DNA of 64,000 nucleotides. Source: BCD1 sp965230565 (GTDB lineage: Bacteria; Bacteroidota; Bacteroidia; Chitinophagales; Saprospiraceae). The translations under genes were made by a program, and so were the position numbers. The stretch is from contig CBDDLH010000015.1 in the NCBI GenBank assembly GCA_965230565.1, forward strand, positions 558,001-622,000. The letters are read 5' to 3'. Below are positions 18,709 to 27,004 of the stretch, one piece after another. The notes below the pieces were generated by a model that saw only the letters and a list, made by a program, of their open reading frames with translations, ran no database searches and had not been told where the DNA came from. Numbering within the stretch: the first letter of the stretch is position 1; every line of letters begins with the position of its first letter.

Positions 18709-19875
18709 ATGCGTAATTCAATATATATCATAAAACTCCTGCTCTTCACAGCTTTTTTAGCTGTATCCTGTAATGAAAAGGATGAAGTACAGAGTCAACC
18801 GACTGAGGAGGTAACGGATCAGACCTTGGGAACTGAGGTTGCCATTCACTTAACTACCGAACAAATCGAAATGGCTGGTATTGAATACGGGGTACCGGAA
18901 GAACGACAAATTTCCGAACACATAGAATGTACCGGAAAGGTTGAAGTACCCCCAAACAGTCTCGCCTCTGTATATTCAGCAGTGAACGGATTTGTGGGAA
19001 ATGTAAAATATTTACCAGGAGATTATGTCAAAAAAGGCAGTTTGCTTACAACCATTAAGCACCCGGATATCATCAAATTACAAACCAGTTTTCTGGAAAG
19101 TAAAAGCCGGCTGGAGTTCGCCAAAAAAGAACTCGAAAGAAAACAAACCCTGGCGGCAGAGGATGCAACTTCTGAAAAATTGCTCCAGCAAGCAAAACTT
19201 GAATACGAAACTGTATTAGCTCGTTTCCAGGGAGTAAAAGCCGAATTAAATCTCATTGGCCTACCCGCAGACAAAATCGAAAGTGGAGATATCCAGCCAC
19301 ACGTTCAGATTTACGCTCCGATCAGCGGTTACATCGCTTCCGTCAATATCAATAAGGGAAAACTCATTAGCCCTGAAGATCTTTTATACGAAATCGTAGA
19401 TGACGATCACATGCATCTCGAACTTCAGATCTTTGCCAAGGATATTCCAAAAGTCAAAAAAGGGCAGTACATTGAAGCCTTCGTACCCGGGATGGATGAA
19501 AAGGTCATAGGAGAGGTTCACCTGGTTGGCCACGTTATTGATTTAGAAACTAAAACGACCATGGTACACGCGCATTTTGAAGACAAACCTTCAACACTGA
19601 CAGCCGGAACCTATCTGCATGCCCGGATATTCAACAAGGAAAATTTGACATTGGCCATTCCGCTGTCAGCGCTTATCAGAAGTGGAGAGGATACATTTGT
19701 TTACATAACCAGTAATGGTGATTTTATCCGCAGGGATGTTGTCACAGGATCTTCTGATGATGAATATGTCGCAGTGGAAAAACTCGAATTACAGGAAGGC
19801 GAAAAACTCGTAACAAAAGGAGCCTACTACATTCATGGATCCGTTGGAGATATGGAAGCCGGTCACAGTCATTAA
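18709..19875 (+). CDS. CzcB/CusB-type periplasmic adaptor (membrane fusion) lipoprotein
   Basis: 388 residues. The N-terminal 'LLLFTAFLAVSC' is a lipoprotein signal with the lipid-bearing Cys near residue 21. Then come the lipoyl/barrel-sandwich halves ('YSAVNGFVGNVKYLPGDYVKKGSLL' and 'IYAPISGYIASVNINKGKLIS') flanking a coiled-coil hairpin at roughly residues 120-175, then beta-barrel and membrane-proximal domains. It would link the RND pump with the TolC part across the periplasm. The His-rich tail (AGHSH) may bind metal. Same operon as the CzcA-TolC fusion. Confidence 0.92.
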   Translation: MRNSIYIIKLLLFTAFLAVSCNEKDEVQSQPTEEVTDQTLGTEVAIHLTTEQIEMAGIEYGVPEERQISEHIECTGKVEVPPNSLASVYSAVNGFVGNVKYLPGDYVKKGSLLTTIKHPDIIKLQTSFLESKSRLEFAKKELERKQTLAAEDATSEKLLQQAKLEYETVLARFQGVKAELNLIGLPADKIESGDIQPHVQIYAPISGYIASVNINKGKLISPEDLLYEIVDDDHMHLELQIFAKDIPKVKKGQYIEAFVPGMDEKVIGEVHLVGHVIDLETKTTMVHAHFEDKPSTLTAGTYLHARIFNKENLTLAIPLSALIRSGEDTFVYITSNGDFIRRDVVTGSSDDEYVAVEKLELQEGEKLVTKGAYYIHGSVGDMEAGHSH

Positions 19876-19902
19876 TAAATTTAATCACAAAACCTTAAAA
19901 TT

Positions 19903-20367
19903 ATGAAGAAGTACATTTTATGGGGCCTTCTTGCCGCCCTCGTTATTATCCAGTTTTTCCGCATCGACAAAACAAACCCGGAAACAGATCCTGCAAAGGA
20001 CTTTCTGGCCATCAATAACGCCCCTGCTGAAATGGCAGCCATGATCAAAACCAGTTGTTACGACTGCCATTCAAATGAAGTGGTTTATCCCTGGTATTCC
20101 AATGTGGCCCCTGTTTCCTGGTGGGTAAAAAAACATATTGACGAAGGAAAGAAACACCTGAATTTTTCAGAATGGGGAGATTACAAACAGAAACGTAAGG
20201 ACCACAAAATGGAAGAGTTATATTCAGAGGTAGAGCATAGAAAAATGCCCTTAAAATCTTACCTGATCATGCACGGTGACGCCAAACTTGATGACGACAA
20301 GATTAAGGAAATGACCGATTGGTTTGTGGAAATAGGAGGAGAAGGGATCAGGGAACATGATCATTGA
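19903..20367 (+). CDS. Haem-binding domain protein (CxxCH), copy 1
   Basis: 154 residues with an N-terminal membrane anchor or signal (WGLLAALVIIQFFRI) and 'RIDKTNP'. A single c-type haem motif follows in 'CYDCHSNEVVYPWYSNVAPVSWW', and the helical part has 'HIDEGKKHLNFSEW' and 'MPLKSYLIMHGDAKL'. This matches the haem-binding domain family PF14376 of Bacteroidota. It is 27 bases after the adaptor gene, so likely co-transcribed with the efflux pump; the reason for a cytochrome-type protein there is unknown. A paralogue with the same motifs is encoded at 50239-50700. Confidence 0.88.
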   Translation: MKKYILWGLLAALVIIQFFRIDKTNPETDPAKDFLAINNAPAEMAAMIKTSCYDCHSNEVVYPWYSNVAPVSWWVKKHIDEGKKHLNFSEWGDYKQKRKDHKMEELYSEVEHRKMPLKSYLIMHGDAKLDDDKIKEMTDWFVEIGGEGIREHDH

Positions 20368-20380
20368 GTTGGATGACTAG

Positions 20381-20474
20381 TTGCTGGTTGCTGGTTACAA
20401 TGCTGAATAAATACTGTTTTTCAGAAAAATAGTATTTATCAGGATTAGAAGCCAGCAACTAGAAACCGGTAACC
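20381..20474. repeat. Composite intergenic hairpin: TTGCTGG heptamers around AT palindrome copy 2
   Basis: Two TTGCTGG units (20381-20394) face reverse-complement sequence (GCCAGCAACTAG and CCGGTAAC, 20451-20474). Between them sits the AT palindrome (20407-20439, arms with one mismatch). The right arm runs into the convergent TrmH-type gene, providing its last codons and stop. Confidence 0.7.
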
Positions 20475-20992
20475 TGCTTAAACACATCCCAGACCACAAC
20501 TCCGATACAAACGGAAATATTGAGGGAATGCTTGGTTCCAAACTGCGGCACTTCTATGCACTCGTCGATCAACTCCATCACATCTTCATGAACTCCGGAG
20601 ACTTCGTTACCGAAAACAAGGGCGAGTTTTTTGGCTTTGGGAAATTGAAAATCCTGAAGCATAGTACTGCCTTCGGCCTGCTCCACAGCAGCAATATGGT
20701 AGCCATCAGCTTTTAATTGAGCTACGGCATCTGTAGTTTTTTCAAAATAAGCCCAATCCATAGACTCTGTAGCCCCGATGGCCGTTTTGAGGATCTCCCG
20801 GTGAGGTGGTCGCGCAGTGATTCCGCAAAGCAGGATTTTTTCCAGTGCAAAGGCATCTGCCGTCCTGAAAGCTGAGCCTACATTGAGACCTGAGCGTATA
20901 TTATCAAGGACCAGAACAACCGGTGTTTTGTCCTGTTCTTTAAAGGCAGAAACATCCAGCCTGTTGAGTTCCTGAAGTTTTAATTTTCGCAT
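20459..20992 (-). CDS. TrmH/SpoU-family RNA 2'-O-methyltransferase
   Basis: 177 residues of the SPOUT class. 'LDNIRSGLNVGSAFRTADAFAL' is motif 1 with the conserved Asn and Arg. 'LALVFGNEVSGV' is motif 2, and 'IEVPQFGTKHSLNISVCIGVVVWD' is motif 3 of the knotted SAM-binding site. These enzymes methylate ribose 2'-OH in tRNA or rRNA using S-adenosylmethionine. At this length it lacks the extra N-terminal RNA-binding domain of RlmB. Target base not inferable. The stop codon lies inside an intergenic repeat arm, so the C-terminal VTGF may be repeat-derived. Confidence 0.9.
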   Translation of the reverse strand: MRKLKLQELNRLDVSAFKEQDKTPVVLVLDNIRSGLNVGSAFRTADAFALEKILLCGITARPPHREILKTAIGATESMDWAYFEKTTDAVAQLKADGYHIAAVEQAEGSTMLQDFQFPKAKKLALVFGNEVSGVHEDVMELIDECIEVPQFGTKHSLNISVCIGVVVWDVFKQVTGF

Positions 20993-21082
20993 AATTCTGT
21001 CGGTTGCTGCAAATTTCGCAAATTTGTAGTATATTTTGTTAAATATAACCGTGGCAATACGGTTCGTGGAAAAAACATACTA

Positions 21083-22624
21083 GTGCGAGAAACAACCACT
21101 ACCCTGTTGAAAACATCTCCACCACTGCTCATCCTGCAGTCGGTAATGCTGTACATTGTGTTACTCCTGGCACACGGGTATGTTTTTGGGCACCAGGACC
21201 TCATCGAGATAACCGGATACCTCAACTATCTTGATGATCCGACCCTTTACGCCAATGACTTTTACATTCAAAATATCACTGCAAAGATTCCTAATGAAAG
21301 ATGGATGTTCGTCCAGGTGCTGGACTTTTTTAACATAAGATCCCCATGGAGTTTTCTGGTGGCTCATTTTGTGGTTTCAGTGACTATGTTGTCCGGGCTC
21401 ATTTTTATCGCTCAACAACTCATAAGACATCAGTTGTTTGCTTTTCTGGCAGTTTTTGCAACCACCATCGTTTTTTACAAAATAAACCTTGGAGGTAACG
21501 AAATCTATTACAACACACTAACCTCAAGCCTGGTATCCAAAGCGATCGCTGTCTGGAGTTTTTTCTTTCTCCTCCGTGGCAAACCGACTACTGCCATGCT
21601 GATGTTGATCCCAACGAGTTTTATCCACCCAATAGTGGGCACCCAACTCTTCCTGATATTTTCGGGAATCATAATAGTCCAACAAATCAAAACCGGTAAG
21701 TTCTTGTCTGAATTGAGAAAGCTCTGGAGCATACCGGCCTATTTACTCACTGCCGGTGTCTGGTTATACTTTCTGCAACAACAGTTTTCCGAAGGCAACC
21801 TGAGTGATGCCACCTTTTTTGAGATCATCAGCTTCCGGTTGGCGCATCATTTTATTCCCGCCACTTTCGCTTTGGTCAATTACCTTATACTGACTCCATT
21901 GATCCTGTTTGCCTGGATATATTTCAGGAAAAAAAGTGAACTCTTGTTTTGGTTCTATAATTTTTCCATATTCGGATTAATAGTGTACACCGTTGGCGTT
22001 GAAATTTTCAACAATTCCCTTTTTCTCTCTACACAATGGTTTAAAACCACTATCTGGCTGAAGTATTTTTCCATGATGGCAATATGCTGGTTGGCCTTTG
22101 ACATTTTTCAAAAGTATGCTCCCAAATTTATTAAGCCCTTAACATATGCTTTCCTTATTGCCCTGACTGGATTTACAGCTTTGCTGTTTTGGAAATTACC
22201 GGACAGGCACTCTGGTTCCTTCGACATGCCCTGGAAAGGAAACTACAATGATGAAATAGCCATTTCCAGGTTAGCACAAAGAGTAACTCCCAAAGACGCT
22301 CTGTTTGTAACTCCAGCCTATTTCACCCATTTAAAGTATTATGGAAAGCGCAGTACCTATGTCGATTATAAAGCCATGGTTCACCACAAAACCGTACTTC
22401 CGGAATGGTACAGTAGGGTAAACGAGATTTACATGTTTAATAATACCACCAATTTGAATTCCAGTCAAAGGGTGTCCAGTCCTTTGACAACCATGATCAC
22501 CTCATCGGATTGGATCTCTTTTGATACATTGGGAATCACCCACCTGATTACGGATGAACCAGTTGATATCGACGCCACCCTTCTTGGTCAAAAAGGGAAG
22601 TATTTCCTGTATGAGTTGAAATAG
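21083..22624 (+). CDS. Polytopic membrane protein, DUF6798-like
   Basis: 513 residues if the GTG at 21083 is used; the next ATG (21146) would remove 21 residues. About ten hydrophobic helices span residues 15-380, with a soluble C-terminal portion (about 385-513). The early 'YLDDPTLYANDFYIQ' segment after the first helix is characteristic of a Bacteroidota/Cyanobacteria membrane family related in layout to lipid-linked-sugar glycosyltransferases. The tail includes 'DALFVTPAYFTHLKYYGKRSTYVDYKA', resembling the periplasmic domain of such enzymes. Function is not established. It is divergent from the TrmH gene (90 bases apart) and convergent with CTP synthase. Confidence 0.75.
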   Translation: MRETTTTLLKTSPPLLILQSVMLYIVLLLAHGYVFGHQDLIEITGYLNYLDDPTLYANDFYIQNITAKIPNERWMFVQVLDFFNIRSPWSFLVAHFVVSVTMLSGLIFIAQQLIRHQLFAFLAVFATTIVFYKINLGGNEIYYNTLTSSLVSKAIAVWSFFFLLRGKPTTAMLMLIPTSFIHPIVGTQLFLIFSGIIIVQQIKTGKFLSELRKLWSIPAYLLTAGVWLYFLQQQFSEGNLSDATFFEIISFRLAHHFIPATFALVNYLILTPLILFAWIYFRKKSELLFWFYNFSIFGLIVYTVGVEIFNNSLFLSTQWFKTTIWLKYFSMMAICWLAFDIFQKYAPKFIKPLTYAFLIALTGFTALLFWKLPDRHSGSFDMPWKGNYNDEIAISRLAQRVTPKDALFVTPAYFTHLKYYGKRSTYVDYKAMVHHKTVLPEWYSRVNEIYMFNNTTNLNSSQRVSSPLTTMITSSDWISFDTLGITHLITDEPVDIDATLLGQKGKYFLYELK

Positions 22625-22703
22625 CAACCTTTTCTCAAGATATTTTTCACCGCAAGGAAGGCAAGTGAAGTAACGAATATATAACCTGCTTTTCCGAAAT
22701 TTA

Positions 22704-24323
22704 TTAATTACGCTTCCGGTGATAAGCCATGGCGGCCTTAACAAAGGAAACAAATAACGGATGAGGATTTTCCACCGTACTTTTCAGTTCCGGGTGGAAT
22801 TGAACACCAACGAACCAGGGATGTCCCTTCAGTTCGACGATCTCAACGAGTCCAGTATCCGGATTAATCCCCGTTGCCATAAGACCGGCCGCTTCCATTT
22901 GTTCACGATAAGCATCATTAAATTCATAACGGTGGCGATGACGCTCCTTAATTTCTTCCTTTCCATAGGCTCTCTGGGAGATGCTTCCTGATTCGAGTTT
23001 GCAGTCATAGGCTCCAAGACGCATGGTGCCTCCCATCATGGTAATCTTCTTTTGATCTTCCATCATATCGATGACCGGATGAGGCGTTTCCGGATCCACT
23101 TCCACCGAAGCTGCTCCCTCCAATCCCAGGATATTCCGGGCGAATTCAACCACAGCACATTGCATGCCAAGACAGATACCGAAAAATGGTTTTTTCTGCT
23201 CTCTGAGATATTGAATGGATTTGATCTTTCCCTCTATACCTCTGTGCCCAAAACCGGGTGCGACCAATACGCCATCATATTCCTTCAGCTTTTTAGCAAC
23301 TGATTCATAATCATCTTCCAGCATTTCAGAATGAATTGGGTCGACGATCACTCTACATTCATTCACAGCTCCGGCATGGATAAAGGATTCATAGATAGAT
23401 TTATAGGCATCCTGGAGCTCATTGTATTTCCCCACCAGACCGATTTTGATTTCATTGGTAGGATTTTTCAGTTTGCCTAAGAAGTTTTTCCAGTTACGCA
23501 ATTTAGGTTTATTGGTATCTGGTAAATTCAGCTTTTTGATAACCGTGGTATCCAGTTTTTCCTTCAGCATCATCAAAGGAACATCATAAATGGATTCCGC
23601 ATCAATAGACTCAATGACTGAATCGATATGCACATTGCAAAAAAGGGCCAGTTTTTTACGAATTTCCATAGTGATCGGATGTTCGGTACGGCAGACCAGG
23701 ACATCAGGTTGGATCCCTGTATTCAACAGCTCCTTTACGGAGTGTTGTGTTGGTTTCGTTTTCAATTCTTTTGCTGCACTCAAATAAGGGATAAGCGTTA
23801 AATGGATCGCAATACAATCCTCTGGTCCCAGTTCCCACTTCAATTGTCTCAGTGCTTCCAGATAGGGCAAGGACTCTATATCTCCTACCGTCCCTCCCAA
23901 CTCGGTGATGACTATTTCATAATCTCCGGTTTCTCCGAGCAATTTGATGCGTCTTTTAATTTCATTGGTGATATGGGGAATGACCTGAACGGTCTTACCA
24001 AGGTAATCTCCTGCTCTTTCCTTATTGATAACTGTCTGGTAAATCCGACCGGTAGTAACATTGTTGGCCTGTGAAGTTGGAACGTTAAGAAAACGCTCAT
24101 AATGCCCAAGGTCCAGGTCAGTTTCAGCCCCGTCATCCGTCACATAACATTCGCCATGTTCATAAGGATTCAGTGTTCCCGGATCAACATTAATATAAGG
24201 ATCAAATTTTTGAATGGTAACCGTAAAACCACGTGCCTGAAGCAGTTTTGCAAGAGATGCAGAGATGATTCCTTTACCCAGAGATGAAGTTACGCCGCCC
24301 GTAACAAAGATGTATTTCGCCAT
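22704..24323 (-). CDS. pyrG: CTP synthase
   Basis: 539 residues from ATG 24321-24323, the normal family length. The N-terminal synthase domain begins 'KYIFVTGGVTSSLGKGI' (P-loop), with 'QKFDPYINVDPGTLNPYEHGE' and 'ITELGGTVGDIESLPYLEA'. The C-terminal class I glutaminase has the oxyanion/nucleophile segment 'FFGICLGMQCAV' and the His-Glu pair in 'VGVQFHPELKS'. It makes CTP from UTP, ATP and glutamine. A TACCTTTG motif lies 27 bases before the start codon. All catalytic residues are intact. Confidence 0.98.
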   Translation of the reverse strand: MAKYIFVTGGVTSSLGKGIISASLAKLLQARGFTVTIQKFDPYINVDPGTLNPYEHGECYVTDDGAETDLDLGHYERFLNVPTSQANNVTTGRIYQTVINKERAGDYLGKTVQVIPHITNEIKRRIKLLGETGDYEIVITELGGTVGDIESLPYLEALRQLKWELGPEDCIAIHLTLIPYLSAAKELKTKPTQHSVKELLNTGIQPDVLVCRTEHPITMEIRKKLALFCNVHIDSVIESIDAESIYDVPLMMLKEKLDTTVIKKLNLPDTNKPKLRNWKNFLGKLKNPTNEIKIGLVGKYNELQDAYKSIYESFIHAGAVNECRVIVDPIHSEMLEDDYESVAKKLKEYDGVLVAPGFGHRGIEGKIKSIQYLREQKKPFFGICLGMQCAVVEFARNILGLEGAASVEVDPETPHPVIDMMEDQKKITMMGGTMRLGAYDCKLESGSISQRAYGKEEIKERHRHRYEFNDAYREQMEAAGLMATGINPDTGLVEIVELKGHPWFVGVQFHPELKSTVENPHPLFVSFVKAAMAYHRKRN

Positions 24324-24350
24324 TAGAATTGATTGTTTTGCTACGGAATG

Positions 24351-24358
24351 CAAAGGTA
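24351..24358 (-). promoter_or_regulatory. Candidate -7 element of pyrG (TACCTTTG)
   Basis: Minus-strand TACCTTTG fits TAnnTTTG, 27 bases before the pyrG start. No TTG was found at 19-21 bases. Confidence 0.45.
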
Positions 24359-24411
24359 CGTAATTAATGATTAAAGGGAATAAGGAAATAAGGAAAAATG
24401 GGAAAAAGATG

Positions 24412-24460
24412 TTGCTGGTTGCTGGTTGCTAGTTGCTGGTTGCTGGTTGCTGGTTGCTGG
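24412..24460. repeat. Heptanucleotide tandem repeat TTGCTGG, 7 units
   Basis: Seven consecutive 7-base units, six TTGCTGG and one TTGCTAG, without interruption. The same unit occurs at 20381, 44880, 49614, 55343 and 56777. Intergenic between pyrG and the PorE-like gene. Confidence 0.9.
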
Positions 24461-24513
24461 TTAAATTGTTTCAGGAGTTCCATACGGTCAACTTTATTTA
24501 GGGATTAACAGAT

Positions 24514-24541
24514 CTGCACTCTGCACCATGCACTCTGCACT
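24514..24541. repeat. Heptanucleotide tandem repeat CTGCACT, 4 units
   Basis: Four 7-base units: CTGCACT, CTGCACC, ATGCACT, CTGCACT. A different heptamer from the neighbouring TTGCTGG array but with the same period. Confidence 0.7.
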
Positions 24542-24566
24542 TTCAAGGAGTTCCAAGTGAGTAGAG

Positions 24567-24630
24567 GGACAAAATTTGTTTTGATCAAATTGCTTTATTG
24601 GATCATGGAGGCGCAGGGAGTTGTTACGCA
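24567..24630. repeat. Dispersed ~65-base intergenic repeat, copy 1
   Basis: Starts with GGACAAAATTTG, contains the palindrome TTTTGATCAAA and ends in GGCGCAGGGAG and TTGTTACGC. A second copy with the same order of blocks is at 32937-33002. The right end resembles the GGCGC module beside the GxxExxY element. Confidence 0.6.
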
Positions 24631-24760
24631 AAGATTCAGGAGTTTCAAAACAGTATTGAGTGTAGCCTGACTCCATTTATAACATCGACTTAAACAAAAA
24701 CCACAACAAAGCCGGGGCTCATGGCGTTTTTTAATTATCTTGCAGAACAACAATTTAGCT

Positions 24761-26740
24761 ATGAAAAAAACTTTTGCTTTACTTTTATTAGCCCCTTTAC
24801 TCATCCTCTCTGCCTGTACTTTCACGCAAAAAATTCGTGATGGCAAAACTGCCTTTGAACGAAAACAATATGCCGTTGCGGAAAAACTGCTCAAAAAAGA
24901 ATACGACAAAGCCGAGAGCAGGGTCGAAAAAGGTAAGATTGCCTTTATGCTGGCAGAATCCTACAAATACCTCAACAAAAGCGAAGCTTCCATCAATTGG
25001 TATGAAACGGCCTATAACAATCAATATGGGTACGAAGCTCAAAAAGCACTGGCTTACGCACTGAAAAAAGCTGAACGGTACGGAGAAGCCGGAATAGCGT
25101 TTAAGGAGCTTGGACTGGAAATCGGTAGTCCTTATGAATATCGTAGGGAGATCAGTGCCTGTAAAGTGGCTGAAGGCTGGAAAAAGATCAAAAACCCGGA
25201 ATACAAAATTTCCTTAGCTGACTTCAATACCGGAGGAGCAGATTATGCTCCGGCTTTCTACGGAGACAACAGCCTCGTTTTTACCTCTGACCGTCGAACC
25301 AGTACCGGGGAAGAAACCTATAACTGGACAGGAAAAGAATTCTCAGATCTTTTTAAGGTCGATCTCTCCACTAATGACGTCAGAACTTTTGATCAATTCC
25401 TGAATACCGAAAATAATGAAGGGACGATGACCTTTAACGGCAACTTTACGGAAGCTGTTTTTATCCGGTGTTATGGTGAAAAATTTGATGACGACTATTG
25501 TAAATTAATGTTTACCACCAACCAGGGTGTTGGCTGGTCCGAACCGGAGCCCCTACCCTTTCAGGAACCTAATATCAATTATGGTCAACCAAGCCTTTCA
25601 GAGGATGGCAAAACCTTGCTTTTTGTAGCAGAACATCCTGACGGATGGGGTGGAACGGATATATGGATCACCGAGAAGAATGATCTTGGGGAATGGAGCG
25701 AACCTCGTTTGATGTCCCGAAGCATCAATACCATCGGCAATGAAGGATTTCCACACATGGATGGAGACACCCTTTATTTTTCCTCGGATTTCCATCAAGG
25801 CATGGGAGGACTGGATATTTTTAAAACTTATAAACTAAATACCGGAGGCTGGTCGCCTGCGTTTAACCTCAAACCACCAATCAACTCCGGGTATGATGAT
25901 TTTGGCTTTATTGTCGATTACACCTCTGACAGGCCGGAAGATGTGTTGCAAACCGGATATTTCACCTCTACCCGCCCTGATCTCGGCATTGGAGATGACG
26001 ATATCTTCCGGTTTGAAAAACGGGAAATTGTGGAGGAAGTGGTTGAAGTACCGGAGGAGATTGCATACAAGATGAGCCTTGATGTTTATGTGCTTGAAAA
26101 GATCTATGCAGAACCGGGCAATCCCAACAGTGCTGTTTTAGGAAGAAAGCCGTTGGAAGGTGCGTCGCTGAAGGTCAATATTGGACCAAGAAAACAAACT
26201 ATCGCCATCGATGAAAGTGGTCTGTATTCTTTGGATCTTGCAGACAATACCGATTACCAGTTTTTTGCAGAGATGCCGGAATATCTGAGTAACCAGTCAA
26301 AATTCACCACCAAAGGCATTGGCAAAGATCCCAATAACCCTGTTCGTAAATTTGAACTTGAAATTGTCCTGGATAAGATCTACGCCAATCAGGAAATTGT
26401 CCTGGAAAACATCTATTACGATTTCGACAAATGGGATCTGCGTAACAGTGCTAAAGCCACCCTCGATGATCTTGCGGAAACCTTAACCATCAACCCTCGG
26501 ATCACTATTGAACTCGGTTCTCACACCGACTGCCGTGGTGCCCCGCGATATAATCAGGAATTATCTCAGCGAAGAGCACAATCTGCAGTCGATTACCTCA
26601 TTTCCAAAGGGGTCGACGGTTCCCGGCTAATCGCCACAGGATTCGGAGAAAATAACCTGGCGGTAGATTGTGTGTGCAGTCAGTGTACGGAGGAAGAACA
26701 TCAAACGAATAGACGGACTACGTTTAAGATTATTGAATAA
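24761..26740 (+). CDS. PorE-like OmpA-family lipoprotein (TPR, beta-propeller, OmpA)
   Basis: 659 residues from ATG 24761. The lipoprotein signal 'LLLLAPLLILSAC' puts the lipid Cys near residue 19. Residues about 25-125 look like TPR helices (KGKIAFMLAESYKYLNKSEASINWYETAY). About 150-415 contain PD40/propeller blades (FTSDRR, LLFVAEHPDGWGGTDIW, LYFSSDFHQGMGGLDIF). A carboxypeptidase-regulatory-like beta domain follows (about 435-540), then an OmpA C-terminal domain (about 545-659) with 'NIYYDFDKWDLRNSA' and 'GSHTDCRGAPRYNQELSQRRA' for peptidoglycan binding. This order equals that of PorE, which tethers the type IX secretion machine to the cell wall. The genome may hold several such paralogues, so the exact role is inferred. 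Confidence 0.88.
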   Translation: MKKTFALLLLAPLLILSACTFTQKIRDGKTAFERKQYAVAEKLLKKEYDKAESRVEKGKIAFMLAESYKYLNKSEASINWYETAYNNQYGYEAQKALAYALKKAERYGEAGIAFKELGLEIGSPYEYRREISACKVAEGWKKIKNPEYKISLADFNTGGADYAPAFYGDNSLVFTSDRRTSTGEETYNWTGKEFSDLFKVDLSTNDVRTFDQFLNTENNEGTMTFNGNFTEAVFIRCYGEKFDDDYCKLMFTTNQGVGWSEPEPLPFQEPNINYGQPSLSEDGKTLLFVAEHPDGWGGTDIWITEKNDLGEWSEPRLMSRSINTIGNEGFPHMDGDTLYFSSDFHQGMGGLDIFKTYKLNTGGWSPAFNLKPPINSGYDDFGFIVDYTSDRPEDVLQTGYFTSTRPDLGIGDDDIFRFEKREIVEEVVEVPEEIAYKMSLDVYVLEKIYAEPGNPNSAVLGRKPLEGASLKVNIGPRKQTIAIDESGLYSLDLADNTDYQFFAEMPEYLSNQSKFTTKGIGKDPNNPVRKFELEIVLDKIYANQEIVLENIYYDFDKWDLRNSAKATLDDLAETLTINPRITIELGSHTDCRGAPRYNQELSQRRAQSAVDYLISKGVDGSRLIATGFGENNLAVDCVCSQCTEEEHQTNRRTTFKIIE

Positions 26741-26835
26741 AAGAGTTCGCAAGCTCACGATTAAGGCTCGTGAACGAGCTGTTTCATATGGTTCCAGGGG
26801 TTCCAGGGGTTCAAAGGGTTATTGATTATCCGAAA

Positions 26836-26884
26836 AAATTTAGGGCCTAACGTGAAGGCAGGCTTGAAGTTAGACCCTAAATTA
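26836..26884. repeat. TTTAGGGCCTAAC hairpin, copy A
   Basis: Arms AATTTAGGGCCTAAC and GTTAGACCCTAAATT; the loop is longer here (includes GTGAAGGCAGGC) than in the copies at 28116 and 55608. Confidence 0.7.
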
Positions 26885-26887
26885 CTC

Positions 26888-26927
26888 CTTGCGTACTTCG
26901 CTAAACTTTGCGTCCCTTGCGGTTTAA
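26888..26927. repeat. Solo repeat related to the GxxExxY terminal repeat
   Basis: The reverse complement reads TTAAACCGCAAGGGACGC and then AAAGTTTAGCGAAGTACGC. This shares the TTAACCGCAAGG core and a GCGA/GCTA module with the 38-bp repeats at 58547 and 59029. No nuclease gene is attached. Confidence 0.55.
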
Positions 26928-26959
26928 CAACCCCAAACTCAATACCCGCACCCGGTCAG

Positions 26960-27000
26960 CCGTAAGTCGTTAACCGTTGGCCGTCAACCGTCAACCGTTT
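26960..27000. repeat. Heptanucleotide tandem repeat CCGTNNN, about 6 units
   Basis: Units CCGTAAG, TCGTTAA, CCGTTGG, CCGTCAA, CCGTCAA, then CCGTTT. It abuts the 3' end of the T9SS cargo gene. Sister arrays are at 28202 and 49667. Confidence 0.75.
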
Positions 27001-27004
27001 GATC

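Noticed and set aside
24412..24541. Tandem arrays as a CRISPR
   Set aside because: Units are contiguous 7-mers without 25-40 base spacers, and no cas genes are present.
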